From Liolophura sinensis (Eukaryota > Mollusca > Polyplacophora > Chitonida > Chitonidae), in contig NC_088295.1 of the NCBI RefSeq assembly GCF_032854445.1, positions 75,420,028 to 75,484,027 on the forward strand: a DNA stretch of 64,000 bases, read 5' to 3'. Within the stretch, counting starts at the first letter, position 1, and every line of letters starts with the position of its first letter. Under the pieces are notes generated by a model that worked only from the letters and a program-made list of their open reading frames with translations, made no database searches and was not told where the DNA came from. This document shows positions 1-11,100 of the stretch, piece by piece. Made by a program: the position numbers and the translations under genes.

Positions 1-140
1 GAAAAGCGTTATCGTGCTGAGCGCCAAGCCAGGCATAAGCAAATACCATTTTCAAGTCTTTGGTATGACCCGACCCGGGTTTGATCTCAGCCACCCCCCC
101 CCCCCCCCCCCCCTTACTTCGATGCGGACGCTCTAACCAT
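1..140 (-). mobile_element. TCAC-tail SINE, minus orientation, cut by window edge
   Basis: Contains ctgagcgccaagccaggcat, ttggtatgacccgacccggg, tttgatctcagc and ggacgctctaaccattg, the body and tRNA-like head of the family seen at 34930. A C-run of about 18 interrupts the head at 97-113. Confidence 0.75.
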
Positions 141-1391
141 TGAAAACACTTTTGGAGTTTCGCAATTTCATGTTCATGATAATGGACCGCTATAGACATG
201 TGTTCATATAAACATCTACACCTGGTCGGAATGACACATGATGTTCTACCCATACTCATCTGACCAGAATTCATTTCTCCGTGGTAAGAGATATCGTAGT
301 GTGAGAATAGGACTAAGTAAGGAATTCCACTTTATTTGAGTGTCGACCCCATCATCACATAAGTTGATGATGTGATGCACTAAAACCTCTTTGACTGATT
401 GGTCATGAAAGTTTAATGGCGTATATCGACAAAGCGGTAATGTGTATAGCCGTTAGACCACACCCTATTTACCAGACAGCATCCATTATTCACAGGATCC
501 CACTTAGTTACATCCAACCTTCAGAGTTGTCTAATGTGGCGTTTTAACGGCCCCTTTGCCTAATTAGAACTGTTATCTTAGCACTCGGATTTACCGCAAT
601 AAACTAGGTGTGGTATTTAGAGACAGATCACGTGCCTTCGACCTAATTGGCAGTGCTAGGATACCCAACCTCTGCACTTGTCGGTTATATGACGTCACGA
701 AAGGCCTTTAGGATAAGCAGGTGCAATGGAGACGGCGTGTACCTTCGACTGACAAGCTGTATGGGGTTTCCAAAAATGTCCTCCATACTTCATGATTGAC
801 TTTCTACAGCATCCGTAGCATTTTACAATGCCAGCTTGTTGCCTCGTGTACAGGAGGTCACGGTGAATTTATATATTAGTAGTATAAAACTTGTATGAAG
901 TTGCAGAAATACCTCTGTACACATCCCATTAGTCAGTAATGACAAAATTAAATTAGTATAAAACTTTCACATTTTAGCGGCAACATGCACATATCTTACA
1001 TGTAATAGCATTTATCTATACATTAACCCAGCACTATATATCGGTAGGCCTGTACCGCGGCATAGCACATACATGTACATAGTAGCACGTGCATACATTT
1101 TCAAGAGCACTCATAACATATATTTGCAGAAGCACTTGCATGTATACTAAATAGCCGATGTGGCACGAACCGATTCTTGAGAGAGATATCTTGTGTTGTT
1201 CAGAATAAAATACTTATATTGGGGTTCCGGGTTTGAAATCACGTATATGATAAAAGAGAGTTATACAACAAAATTAGTTAGACCTCACTAATGGACACTA
1301 AGGCTGTGTTTTTGCCAGCCACACAAGTGCTTTCTGCTGTCAAACACAGGATATACATGCACGGACATTGTTATTCTATCGTCATACATAC
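141..1391. other. Intergenic, nothing recognised
   Basis: AT-rich single-copy-looking sequence. No open frame, repeat unit or RNA gene recognised. Confidence 0.4.
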
Positions 1392-1469
1392 CGCTGTGTC
1401 GTGGCTCGTGCATTTCTTTATGGTATTTATTTAAGCTCTTGAGAGCTTCAAGGCTTTTAGCAAACCACA
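1392..1469 (-). CDS. Candidate internal exon on the minus strand
   Basis: 78 nt between ttactcaagtttcaag and gtatgtatg. In phase 1 it reads xWFAKSLEALKSLNKYHKEM then HEPRHS, a helical, coding-like segment. It may belong with 3038-3139, but another exon would be needed to fix the phase. Family not recognised. Confidence 0.25.
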
Positions 1470-2500
1470 CTTGAAACTTGAGTAAAATTGGAAGTGTTGG
1501 AATTTAAGGTCAAAAGCAAATTAACCTTTGTGTATTTAATGATACTTTAAATGTCTTCCTGGTAAATGGGCAGAGATCTATATGCGAGCTTGTGTGCATA
1601 CCGTTTGCATGCGTTAATATGGCGTCGATTGCTTTTTAATAACAAACCTGAAAAAGCAGAAATAGTATTTGCAAATTGATGACTTGCAATTTCAGGTAGT
1701 CTTGTGTTATGTTGCCTTGTTGCTTTGTGTGTGTGTGTGTGTGTTTGTTAAATTAGGCTTTGCATGAAACGACTAACCATAGAAAGTACTGGTTACACAT
1801 AAAGGATTTTGAACGAGAATCACCAATTCGAATCCCTACATACACATTATATTAAGTTGATCTTTTAGAATATTCATCGGGAGCTTTTAATGAATATGTT
1901 AAATGGTGTGTATAATGAAATGCGAATGTGGTGAATATGTCTTTCTATAGCCATAGGACTACAATACGTGTTCGAAAATGAGTCTCTTTATATACAAATC
2001 GAAACGCATTTCTGATTGACAAAGAGTAAAGGTTTATTTCGTGCATGGGCCTTGTCTATTTTCTCACTTTACATACACAAGGGTTTCTAGCTGGAACCAC
2101 GCTCAGAACTAAAATACAGGCAATTAACCTGGGTTCAACATCAATCTTCTCTACAACACAAAATCACCACTGGGGGGTGAATCAACTCCATTATACTTTA
2201 CTACGCATCAACTTCTCAGAGCCCCTGATTCGAATTCCACTGCAGCTGAATAATTCATGAATACCGCATAGAATAATCGCATTAGGTGCACAGTAACATG
2301 ACAGTAAGAGTGAGAGTTTGGCGTTGACATGTGGCGATCCTCTGTGTTGAATACTCTGCCATAGACAGTCTTCAAGTTTAGGCCTAAGCAATCCTGTCTA
2401 ACTCAACCTGGATGCTGCGTAACGTACCCATACAGCATACAAGCACGAGCAAAAATCACCAAGCTGGTTAATTTTGTATTATGTAATATCTGCAAGGTGT
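1470..2500. other. Intergenic, nothing recognised except a GT run
   Basis: A short (gt)n run lies at about 1726-1744. Small open frames at 2045-2391 show no coding character. Confidence 0.4.
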
Positions 2501-2519
2501 AAATGACAAGAATAAGTAT

Positions 2520-2720
2520 GCATATGTAAGTATGTTTGGGGTTTAACATCGAACTAAATAATATGTAGTCGTACGACGACGAGGAGTCAATAGGCGTGTG
2601 TACATATATTGTATCTTCTTGTGGCAGGGCCAGCCCATGCCGCCACTGAACTATCACGTCGAAGACACTAGAAATGACACCCTATCCAGTCACAATATAC
2701 TGACACCGTTTAACTCTGAA
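2520..2720 (-). mobile_element. TCAC-tail SINE, minus orientation, diverged
   Basis: Contains tgtttggggtttaacatcga, gtcgtacgacgacgaggagt, caataggcgtgtgtacat and cttcttgtggcagggccagc, the tail half of the family. The head half is not visible. Confidence 0.7.
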
Positions 2721-3037
2721 TCTATTCGTTGCAAATCTGCTTCAATATACAGTATACACGTATTCTCGGTACCACCACCACACTGTAAATACAACGTCAA
2801 ACTCAACAACATAAACTGTGCTTTTCTTGTGCTGGGTTAGATGTCATTGTTAAACATATTGGCCTACTCCCGGAATATTTAATCGACTCCTGAAATAAGA
2901 ATGTGACGAGTATAACTAAAATGAAGGCATGGAATAGTAAGATTTCAGCCGGTCTATATAGGTAAGCCTACAAATGCCCCAGTACAAAAGTACTATCTCC
3001 TTTCCATAGAAATTCATATATTTCTGTATACCTGTAC

Positions 3038-3139
3038 CTGTGCTTTCACTTTGGTTTCCTGACCAATTTCTTCATTTGAGCTTAGGTCGTCATTCGATGA
3101 AAAACTTCCTGAGTTCTCGTCATCCTTATTCATTTTAAC
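3038..3139 (-). CDS. Candidate first coding exon of a leftward gene
   Basis: On the minus strand, after acceptor taattgcag and gttaaa, ATG at 3133 begins MNKDDENSGSFSSNDDLSSN then EEIGQETKVKAQ, with donor gtacag (or gtatac six bases later, also phase 0). The Ser/Asp/Glu-rich hydrophilic N-terminus looks coding and the splice sites are good. No family recognised and no downstream exon proven. Confidence 0.35.
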
Positions 3140-3146
3140 CTGCAAT

Positions 3147-4184
3147 AATCGTACTGTGTGAGAACAACCCACGCACTTAGGTTTTTAAGTCCCAGTCTCA
3201 GCAGGTGCGCGCAGTATCTGTGTAAGCTGACAGAACAATTGACAGTGGAGTGTTAGTATCCCGTATTGCAAACACCTGTTCTCCACAGGGAATAAACGGA
3301 CAATTCCGCCGCAAATCGGAAATCTATCACAGCAGCAGAGACCTCAACAATTTTCACCTGCACGTGTTGGTCTGTTGCCAGCCATTACAACTTGTCATTC
3401 TCATGCTAACATAAGAATGTCTATTACCATGCGCGCGGAAACCAACACGTGGCCACATAAGTTTGCAGTCAGGTACTTCACTTTTTGGTTTCCAGAAGAA
3501 ATCGTCCAAAAAAAGCACACACTCAGACCCACTATACACTTTTCGGCTATTACAAATGCCTTTGTAACCAAAGACCGAGAGGCTCTAAGTACGTTATGTT
3601 CACGCCCAAAAGAAAATATATCGCCACAGGTAAAGCTTTTTAATTATCTCTTTAGCGGGCTAGTTTTTCCTTGAATTATTAATACGGTTAGACTTAGTTC
3701 ATGTCCTAACCTCACAGAACAATCGAGTGCTTCACACCATGGTTTGTTTACAAGTGTGTTGATCAGGGAAATCATTGATAGATATACAATGGGCCTTGCT
3801 TTATCAGGAAACCATCGGTACAATGAGCAATCAAAACACGCCAAAATTTGATACAGATCAGCTGATATAATGGAAGCAAGTTGCTATAGGAGCCAGATAA
3901 ATGATATGCTTGGTCTCCTGCAGATTACATTGCAGTTGTGTACATTGATAAATATCTATCCCGAGTTCAAAAGAAACCTCAGATATTTATTTTAAAAAAA
4001 ACCCTGAGTGCACCACAAGTATAGTTTCAGTGATAAGTCAACTCAAATGACAGCCAGAACAATATACCAACGACATAAATCGACACGCTTTGACATGCAC
4101 GAAAACTCGGTGTATGCGCTAAGCACATGTAGGACGAAGAACTTCAGCCCATGCATGTTGAAACCCAAATCTATGATATGTGGA
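3147..4184. other. Intergenic, nothing recognised
   Basis: Overlapping open frames on both strands at 3354-3674 have no recognisable domain. No repeat seen. Confidence 0.35.
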
Positions 4185-4540
4185 AGCCGGTTAAGGCTAT
4201 CATCGTACCATCGTAATATCGCCCGGGAATGGTACGAAAGGATGGAACGATGACACGAAGTGATGAAACAATATGCTAAAAACGATGACACGATGGATAT
4301 CGCCCAATGCCACGTACCGTGCCGTGGCTTGGCATCATGCCTTATCTTGCTTTGTTTGCTCGGTGCTATTATATGAAATCACCTTGTACCATCGTCCAAG
4401 CGTTTCGTACTATCGTTTTATCGACACAAAGTACTATGTGCAATCGTGTAAATAGTACTTTGTCTCATCGTAGAATCGTCCGTGTCATCGTTGGACGAAT
4501 CTACCTTAACACGATGGTACGATGGAGGCCTTAACCGGCT
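4185..4540. mobile_element. MITE-like element with 30-bp terminal inverted repeats
   Basis: Starts agccggttaaggc and ends gccttaaccggct. The 30-bp ends match in inverted orientation at 27 of 30 positions. The interior is rich in catcgt/acgatg words, partly as sub-terminal inverted repeats. No transposase. No clear target-site duplication. Confidence 0.75.
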
Positions 4541-6359
4541 GCCATACCGATCAGAGGTCAACACAGAGTAACTACCTCATCAATAGGGAAGGATTACACT
4601 TGTTCGCACAATATTAGGAAATCTAGATGAACGTGGTGCGATCTTTTGGTGGCACTGTTCCAATGGTCATAGAAAATACTGTTACTCCTTTGATACCAAA
4701 AACCTAATATATCACCTCGCGTACAAGCATTGTTTTTTCAACAAATAGATCTGTTTTCCCTCACAAATATTCCGAGCAGTGTTTGAACCGATCCTCTACA
4801 AATGACATGTGAGAAGTAATAAAGCTTCGAGCCCAAGCCCGCTTATCTGTAATAGTCTTTATTAACTTTCCTTCTCAAACAACGAAGCAATCAAAGCGGA
4901 ACTGACGGCGCTATATGTGGTATTTTGGTCTGCAAGCTGTACACCTTATATCCCAGAATCGATAACTGTGATCCTTGTATAAACAAACGTTTTTTAGGCC
5001 ATGAAACGTCAAGTCGCAGGTAATACTTTGATGCATTCAATCTTGTTACACTCTTATTGAAACACGAGGAACGACAGCCATAGAAATTAAAAGTGATCCA
5101 ATATAATTTAATGAATTGCGCCAGGGAGTGTAAATCAGTCAACCTTTTTATTTGTTTGCTTGTTGTCTGAAACGTTCAGCCCAAGAAAAGCAAATATTAG
5201 GTTTTGTTGGCCCAGTACAAATATTCCTGAAATGGAACTCGTATCCTTGCTGCGTACAGGGTCAAGGCGCTAAGAACACGAGTACGGCGGTCTAATGCAG
5301 AAGTGGAGTAAGGCTACAGCTTTGTGGCCATCTGTTTTCAATAGTGTCAGAAAAATGAGATTGTATCGGATGGGACTGACATTGCTCAGAACAATTACAT
5401 ACATACTGTCAGTGTTATTAAACAGACGGCTGTATATATTCAACAAATAGCGCGCAAGCTATGTTTTCGGTGAACAAGGAATTTATATGACATGTTATGC
5501 ATTTATTTCTGTCATTTGTTAAGTGATTTAATTTCAGTCAAAATTACGATACATATACTTACTACACATTAAATGATTTTTGAAGAAAAGGCAGTAGATT
5601 TTTAATCCAGACAAAAGCAAAACTGACTATACCTGTTGAACAACCACTGAACAGTATATATAGATGTAACTCTGAAACTGTCCATATAATCAGTCAGAAT
5701 TTATATAATACATAATAAGTCAGCGAACCCCTTGCAAAGGGCAAAGGCAAGAGAAATATGTGTTAATATGTATGGCTACTCCATACATGGGAATAATACA
5801 GGCACCAGTTGGCTGAGCACCGTGTACTGGAATTATGTAATCACTATCGAACCGCAGGCGATGAGTACACAGACTTCCTGGTTACCATGGTAACTGCTTC
5901 CTGGCGGTACATGTCATCTCCAAAGTAGCAATATATAAGCTATAGCCATTTGATTAATTTTCTGAAATAGGCTATATATGGTGTGAATGGTTCCGAACGG
6001 GCGATGCCTTATATATAAAGATAGTTGGGTATATGGTTTTGTAGTTTGGTTTTTGTAGTTTCAGTTCTGCTCTGTATACCTGTATCTAATTATGCCAATT
6101 ATGGTGACAGGGTTTGAATGATCTGGAAAGAGCATCAGATGTTCTCGGGAATAATCAAGCATCCACGTTGGTTTTTTTACCTTCAGATTTGTCTGCTGAT
6201 AGCTCCTGTCCTTTCCAGTAACAACTTTTATTTTTTTAAGGGCAATACATATATTTATTCTCATTAAAACCTTAATCCGAAGAGGGCATTATTTTCCTTT
6301 AGATGATTGTGCATGGCCTGGTCAAAATCAGCTGTAAGAGCTAGCTATATCAGTTATTA
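4541..6359. other. Intergenic, nothing recognised
   Basis: AT-rich. A small open frame on the minus strand at 4891-5142 has no recognisable feature. Confidence 0.4.
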
Positions 6360-6602
6360 TTTATTTGAATGGTGTTTTACGCCGTACTCAAGAATATATC
6401 ACTTATACGACGGGTGGAAACCGGGCAGAGCCCAGGGGAAACCCACGACCTTCCTCGGGTTACTGGCAGACCTTCCCACTTACGGCCGGAGAGGAAGCCA
6501 GCATGAGCTGGACTTGAACTCACAGCGACCCTGCGACCGTGAAAGACTCCTGGGTCATTACGCTGCGCTAGTGCGCTAACCGCCTGAGCCATGGAGGCCC
6601 CA
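6360..6602 (-). mobile_element. Nin-type SINE, minus orientation
   Basis: ttatttgaatggtgttttac, gccgtactcaagaatatatc, cgggtggaaaccgggcagag, ggacttgaactcacagcgac and gctaaccgcctgagccatgg are family landmarks. The minus strand starts with a tRNA-like box A (tggctcaggcggttagcgc). Confidence 0.9.
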
Positions 6603-6667
6603 GCTATAGCAGTAGCGTTAAAGCGGAAGACCTGTTTGGTTCTTCAAATGGTTTTGTTATTCCTGCT

Positions 6668-7032
6668 ATACAAGCGATAGCTAAGTTGGTAGAGCGTCCT
6701 CTTTGGAAGCGGTAGATTCAGGGTCAATCCCGGGTCGAGTCACACCTAAAACATTAAAAGAGGAAGTTTTAACTTCCTCGCTTGGCGTTCAGCATGAAGG
6801 GGATAGCGCAACAACTGGTTGACTCGTATCAGTATAATGGCTCGGGCGGGGCGCCTTACTTGCCTTCTGTAAGTAGTCTCAGTGAAGCAGCACTAGTAAA
6901 AGAGCGGTGGAAATCCGTCCTGCAACCAGGAGGTATAATACATGCACACTAAGGATTCCTTCGTCGTCATATGACTGAAAAATTGTTAAGTACGACGTTA
7001 AACCCCAAACACTCACACACTCACTCACTCTT
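6668..7032 (+). mobile_element. TCAC-tail tRNA-derived SINE, plus orientation, full length
   Basis: Head tagctaagttggtagagcgt (box A) and ggtcaatcccgggtcgagtc (box B), body cttcctcgcttggcgttcag, then gattccttcgtcgtcatatg, ttgttaagtacgacgttaaa and a (cactca)n tail. Confidence 0.9.
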
Positions 7033-7159
7033 AAACCGTTAAGATAGGCCCTACCAAGAGGGGAAGTCTCACCACTAGCTACCGTGGCACTATTAACATG
7101 AATTCTCAAACCACGTTTAACGCAAATGTTTAAAACAATTAGGCCTACTAGACATGATA

Positions 7160-7450
7160 TCTGACCGCTTCGGTGGCTATAATAGTTCGAGCGTCCGCCT
7201 CGAAGTCGAGGGACCTCAGGCATGTCTAGATCAAACCCGGATAGGGACATACCGGTACCAAAGGCTTTAAAAATGCTAGTCACTTAGCAGTGAGAGTTTA
7301 GAAGAACGAAGCATGACTAGTTGGCCCGATGTCAGTATAGGCCTAATGTGACTGGGTGAGGTGTATATATCTGGTGTCTTCGACATGATGACTGAAAAGT
7401 TGTTAAGTACGCTATTCAACCCCAAGCATACATACACACATACAGACATG
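7160..7450 (+). mobile_element. TCAC-tail SINE, plus orientation, diverged
   Basis: Head gaccgcttcggtggctataa with box B-like gatcaaacccgg, body with gaagcatgactagttggccc, tail side gaaaagttgttaagtacgct and acatacacacatacag. Lies just upstream of POFUT2. Confidence 0.8.
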
Positions 7451-7976
7451 AATGGCCAAAGACAACAATAAGGCCTAACCCCAGTTTTTAATACAACTTT
7501 ACGAACAAGAATTCCCCAAATCAACAACAAGCTGCAAATTTCGAAACATCGACCATTAGCATGATGACGTACATAGGCCTAGAACAAGGTTATTTGTTAA
7601 ATTTATCTGTTTACATTGATTGGGTTCAAAATGATATTTAGGCCCCTAATTTATATTAAGCTCTAGCTCTAGCGTGCTTAACGATAGATAATTACGTAAA
7701 TATATAATAATCTATGGGCAAGTCCGGCCCCTATAGAGGTCAAAATCGAAGAACAGTCGCCTTTTTTTTCTTGTAATGGTTTGCTAAAAACTAACTTCTT
7801 TAATTTTTGAATCTTTTTTTTTTTTAATTTTTATTTTTATTTTGGGATCAGTTTTCTTCAACAATATTCTTGTGCTGTACCTCAAGCCGTGGGTATCTAG
7901 TTGTTCTAGTGGCTGCTCTGCCCAGCAGTCCGTTTTCGATTTTTTCTCATGTGATGGCAATTTCATGTGTGCAGTC

Positions 7977-8128
7977 ATGGCGGGGGACGTGGCAATTTGG
8001 AATGTTTGGTGTCGAATTTTATCATGTTTCACGGTTTTCATGCTTGCAAAATGTCACGATGCTCTGGATAAAAGAGTGTTTTTGCCAGAAGGGCAGTCCG
8101 TTGCATTCGGCGAGGCTAAGCCAACTCG
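7977..8128 (+). CDS. POFUT2: POFUT2 exon 1: signal peptide and N-terminus
   Basis: Begins [20 protein letters not shown] and ends in [13 protein letters not shown] plus two bases of an Arg codon (CG|gtaaac). The GQS segment resembles the human N-terminus (PGQSAAD). The open frame continues upstream to 7842, but the ATG at 7977 has the better context and puts the hydrophobic stretch at the N-terminus. Phase 2 donor matches exon 2. Confidence 0.85.
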
Positions 8129-11100
8129 GTAAACCAACTAACATGTTTTGGACTGTCCAAATGCAACAACAACAACATTGGTTGTAACTCCTACTACCGT
8201 CTCGATTTGCCTTCTTCTTGGTCCAGAATATGAAATACTTACTTCAGAAATTGTTTGCCTTCATAGCATGTTGGCCTATGCACACTAATCGCTGTGGCTG
8301 AAAATTTGTGCGCCACATTATGAAGATCGTCAATTTAATATTTTTTTACAAAGGGTTGATCTTCACTCCAGGTACTCTGGTTTCAGAGGAAAGTGCTTAA
8401 ACCTCCTGCACTGACCGTCATACATGTCGTACGATAAGTGGAATTTGATTTTGAGTACTAATGAATGAATGAATCCATAAATCAGGCAGTTATTCTTGTA
8501 TAGTTTCTTTCCAATTTACTGACCTCTGTATTATTGGATGAAATAAGCTGAGTCGGCATTTCAGGAGTCTTGCAAGTTCACTGAGGTTAAGGCGAGACAA
8601 GTTGGGGGGACCTTGGAAACTAACACGAGCAAAACATTTATTTGCCATAATGAATATACACCTTGCATTGTCAGGTCTGTCGACACAATGGCGCAGTTGG
8701 CACGTACAGTAAAACCACTCCATTTAGCCATGTTAGTTTGCAAGAATCCCCACCTGCCTCCTGAAATGCCCACTCATCGTATTCTATGATTGATTTTTTT
8801 TTTTTTTTTTTTTTTTGCTTGTTGTTGTTTAACGCCGTACTCAAGAATATTTCACTTATACGACGGTGGTCAGCATTATGGTGGGTGGAAACCGGGCAGA
8901 ACCCGGAGGAAACCCACGACCATCCGCAGGTTGCTGACAGACCTTCCCACGTACTGCTGGAGAGGAGGCCAGCATGAGCTGGTCTTGAACTCACAGCGAC
9001 CGCATTGGTGAGAGGCTTCTGGGTCACTACGCTGCGCTAGCGCGCTAACCGACTGAGCCACGGAGGCTCCCGTATTCTATGAGTTGTATCAGCATGAATA
9101 TGTGCTAAGTAGGTATACATGTAAGTGTTAAAGATAAGTAGCTTAGTTAAAAATCTATGAACAATGTCTTGATTTCAAACTAAAATATTTTAATTTAAAG
9201 TTAGAAGAGAAAGTGAGTGAGTGAGTGAGCCTTTGAGGTGAAGATGCTTACATGATGAGATGGACACATCTATGTTTCAGGTTTTTGCTGTACGATGTCA
9301 ACCCTGGAGAAGGGTTCAACTTGCGCAGGGATGTGTACATGAGGATAGCTAACCTGGTGAAGTTCCTGAATGAGGAGCAATCCTGGACTTTAGTCCTTCC
9401 TCCTTGGGGAAATCTCTACCACTGGCAAACCCCAGGGCTTAAGCAGACTATGTTACCCTGGAGCACATTCTTTGACATTTCAGCTCTTAACCGTCATATT
9501 CCTGTCATAGAATTTATGGATTATTTAAAAGGTAGGCCTACTGTTAAAGTGAACAAAAAAATCTACAACTATATTTACCTAGAAAAAAGGATATAGGATA
9601 CAGTTATAACAGAAAAATATGTAGAAAATTCTATAAAGTTTTGAAAGCTGAGAAGATGAAGTTCAGCATTGGGGATATGGCACTGACGGACAACTCACTC
9701 CATAGCCATGTTGTAGAAGCCTTCATGAACTTAGCCAATCACTAGCGCTGAAAGTGTCACATGATAATTACCCGTCACGTCAAAAAACCTATTCGCTCTC
9801 AGTTGTCACCTTGGTTTCTTACAGTGGGTAAATGCAATCAGTTCGATTTTTGTCGTTAGTGTAAGTGTTAAACTGATGCAGTTTGGACCACACATTTATG
9901 GACAGGGAACTGAGAACGGCTGCCCGTGTCACTGTTCGTACATGTTTGTCAGGAGACTGGAGTAACTTGTCAGGGTAGGGAGCTGGCAATAAAACTGCTT
10001 GAAAAAAAATTGTTTTTTTTCTTTGCATTATTTTTCCTTAGCAAAGTTAGATTTATTACGAAAATATCTTCTCGAAATCTGCATGAAAGAGTTTCTTATA
10101 AATCAGAAGTTTGTGCTTTGTTCAGTAAATTCTCTGATATTGATACAGCCAGCTAGACCTAATGCAGGTCAAAGGTGAGGGCGAACAGGACTGCCAAAAC
10201 ACGACGCTTGTGCCCATATAGATCACCCAGACCCAGTGCCAGGCTAAAAGAAACATCAGCCCTTTGAAAACGAGACAGAACTGATACTCTTTGGTTTGGT
10301 GTCAGGCGTTTCTGTTAGTATTTTCTCATTGGCATATTGTTTAATACGGATGGTAGGGGAGAGCTCCTAGGTTTTGTGATGTCACTCTAGATAACTGTAA
10401 CATGGCAAAATGGCGTCACCAAATGAGTGGCTAGGTACTGACGATCATTTGCTATTTATTTTGTTGATAAGAGGTGTAGAATTTTTAAAAATATTTGTAG
10501 AACATTTCTGGAATCCTCATTTATTAATTAATTCATCCTTAGTGGCTGACATTATGTTCACTTTAAGATACATGCATACATAATGTACATTTGTACTGAA
10601 ATTCTTAAGTGGGACACACCAGAAATGTAAAGGAGAAAGTGTAGCTTTTTTATACTTGACATACTCTGCAGCTAATTGACCCCTGGCCAGTGATAGCCAT
10701 TGAGGCTGCAGCTAATTGACCCCTGGCCAGTGATAGCCAGTGAGTGAGTGAGTGAGTGCTTGGGGTTTAATGTCGTACAGTTTTTCAGTCATATGACGAC
10801 GAAGGAATCCTTAGGGTGTATGTAATGTGCCTCCTTGTTGCAGGACAGATTTCCACCACTCTTTTATCTAGTGCTGCTTCACTGAGATGACTTACCGAAG
10901 GCAAGTAAGGCGCCCCACCTGAGCCATTATACTGATACAGGTCAACCTGTTGTTGCACTATCCCCGTCATACTGAACGCCAAGCGAGGAAGTTTCAACTT
11001 CCTCTTTTAAAGTCTTAGTTGTGACCCGACCCAGGTTTGATCGTGGATCTACCTCTCCTGAAGGGGACGCTGATAGCCAATCAGGCTTCAGCTGTGAATC

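Noticed and set aside
6377-6592. Open frames reading SSPAHAGFLSGRKWEG (also at 8671-9061, 46734-46922, 56934-57116)
   Set aside because: These are translations of the Nin-type SINE, not proteins.
9210-9236. gtgagtgagtgagtgag run just before POFUT2 exon 2
   Set aside because: Simple repeat only; no SINE body follows.
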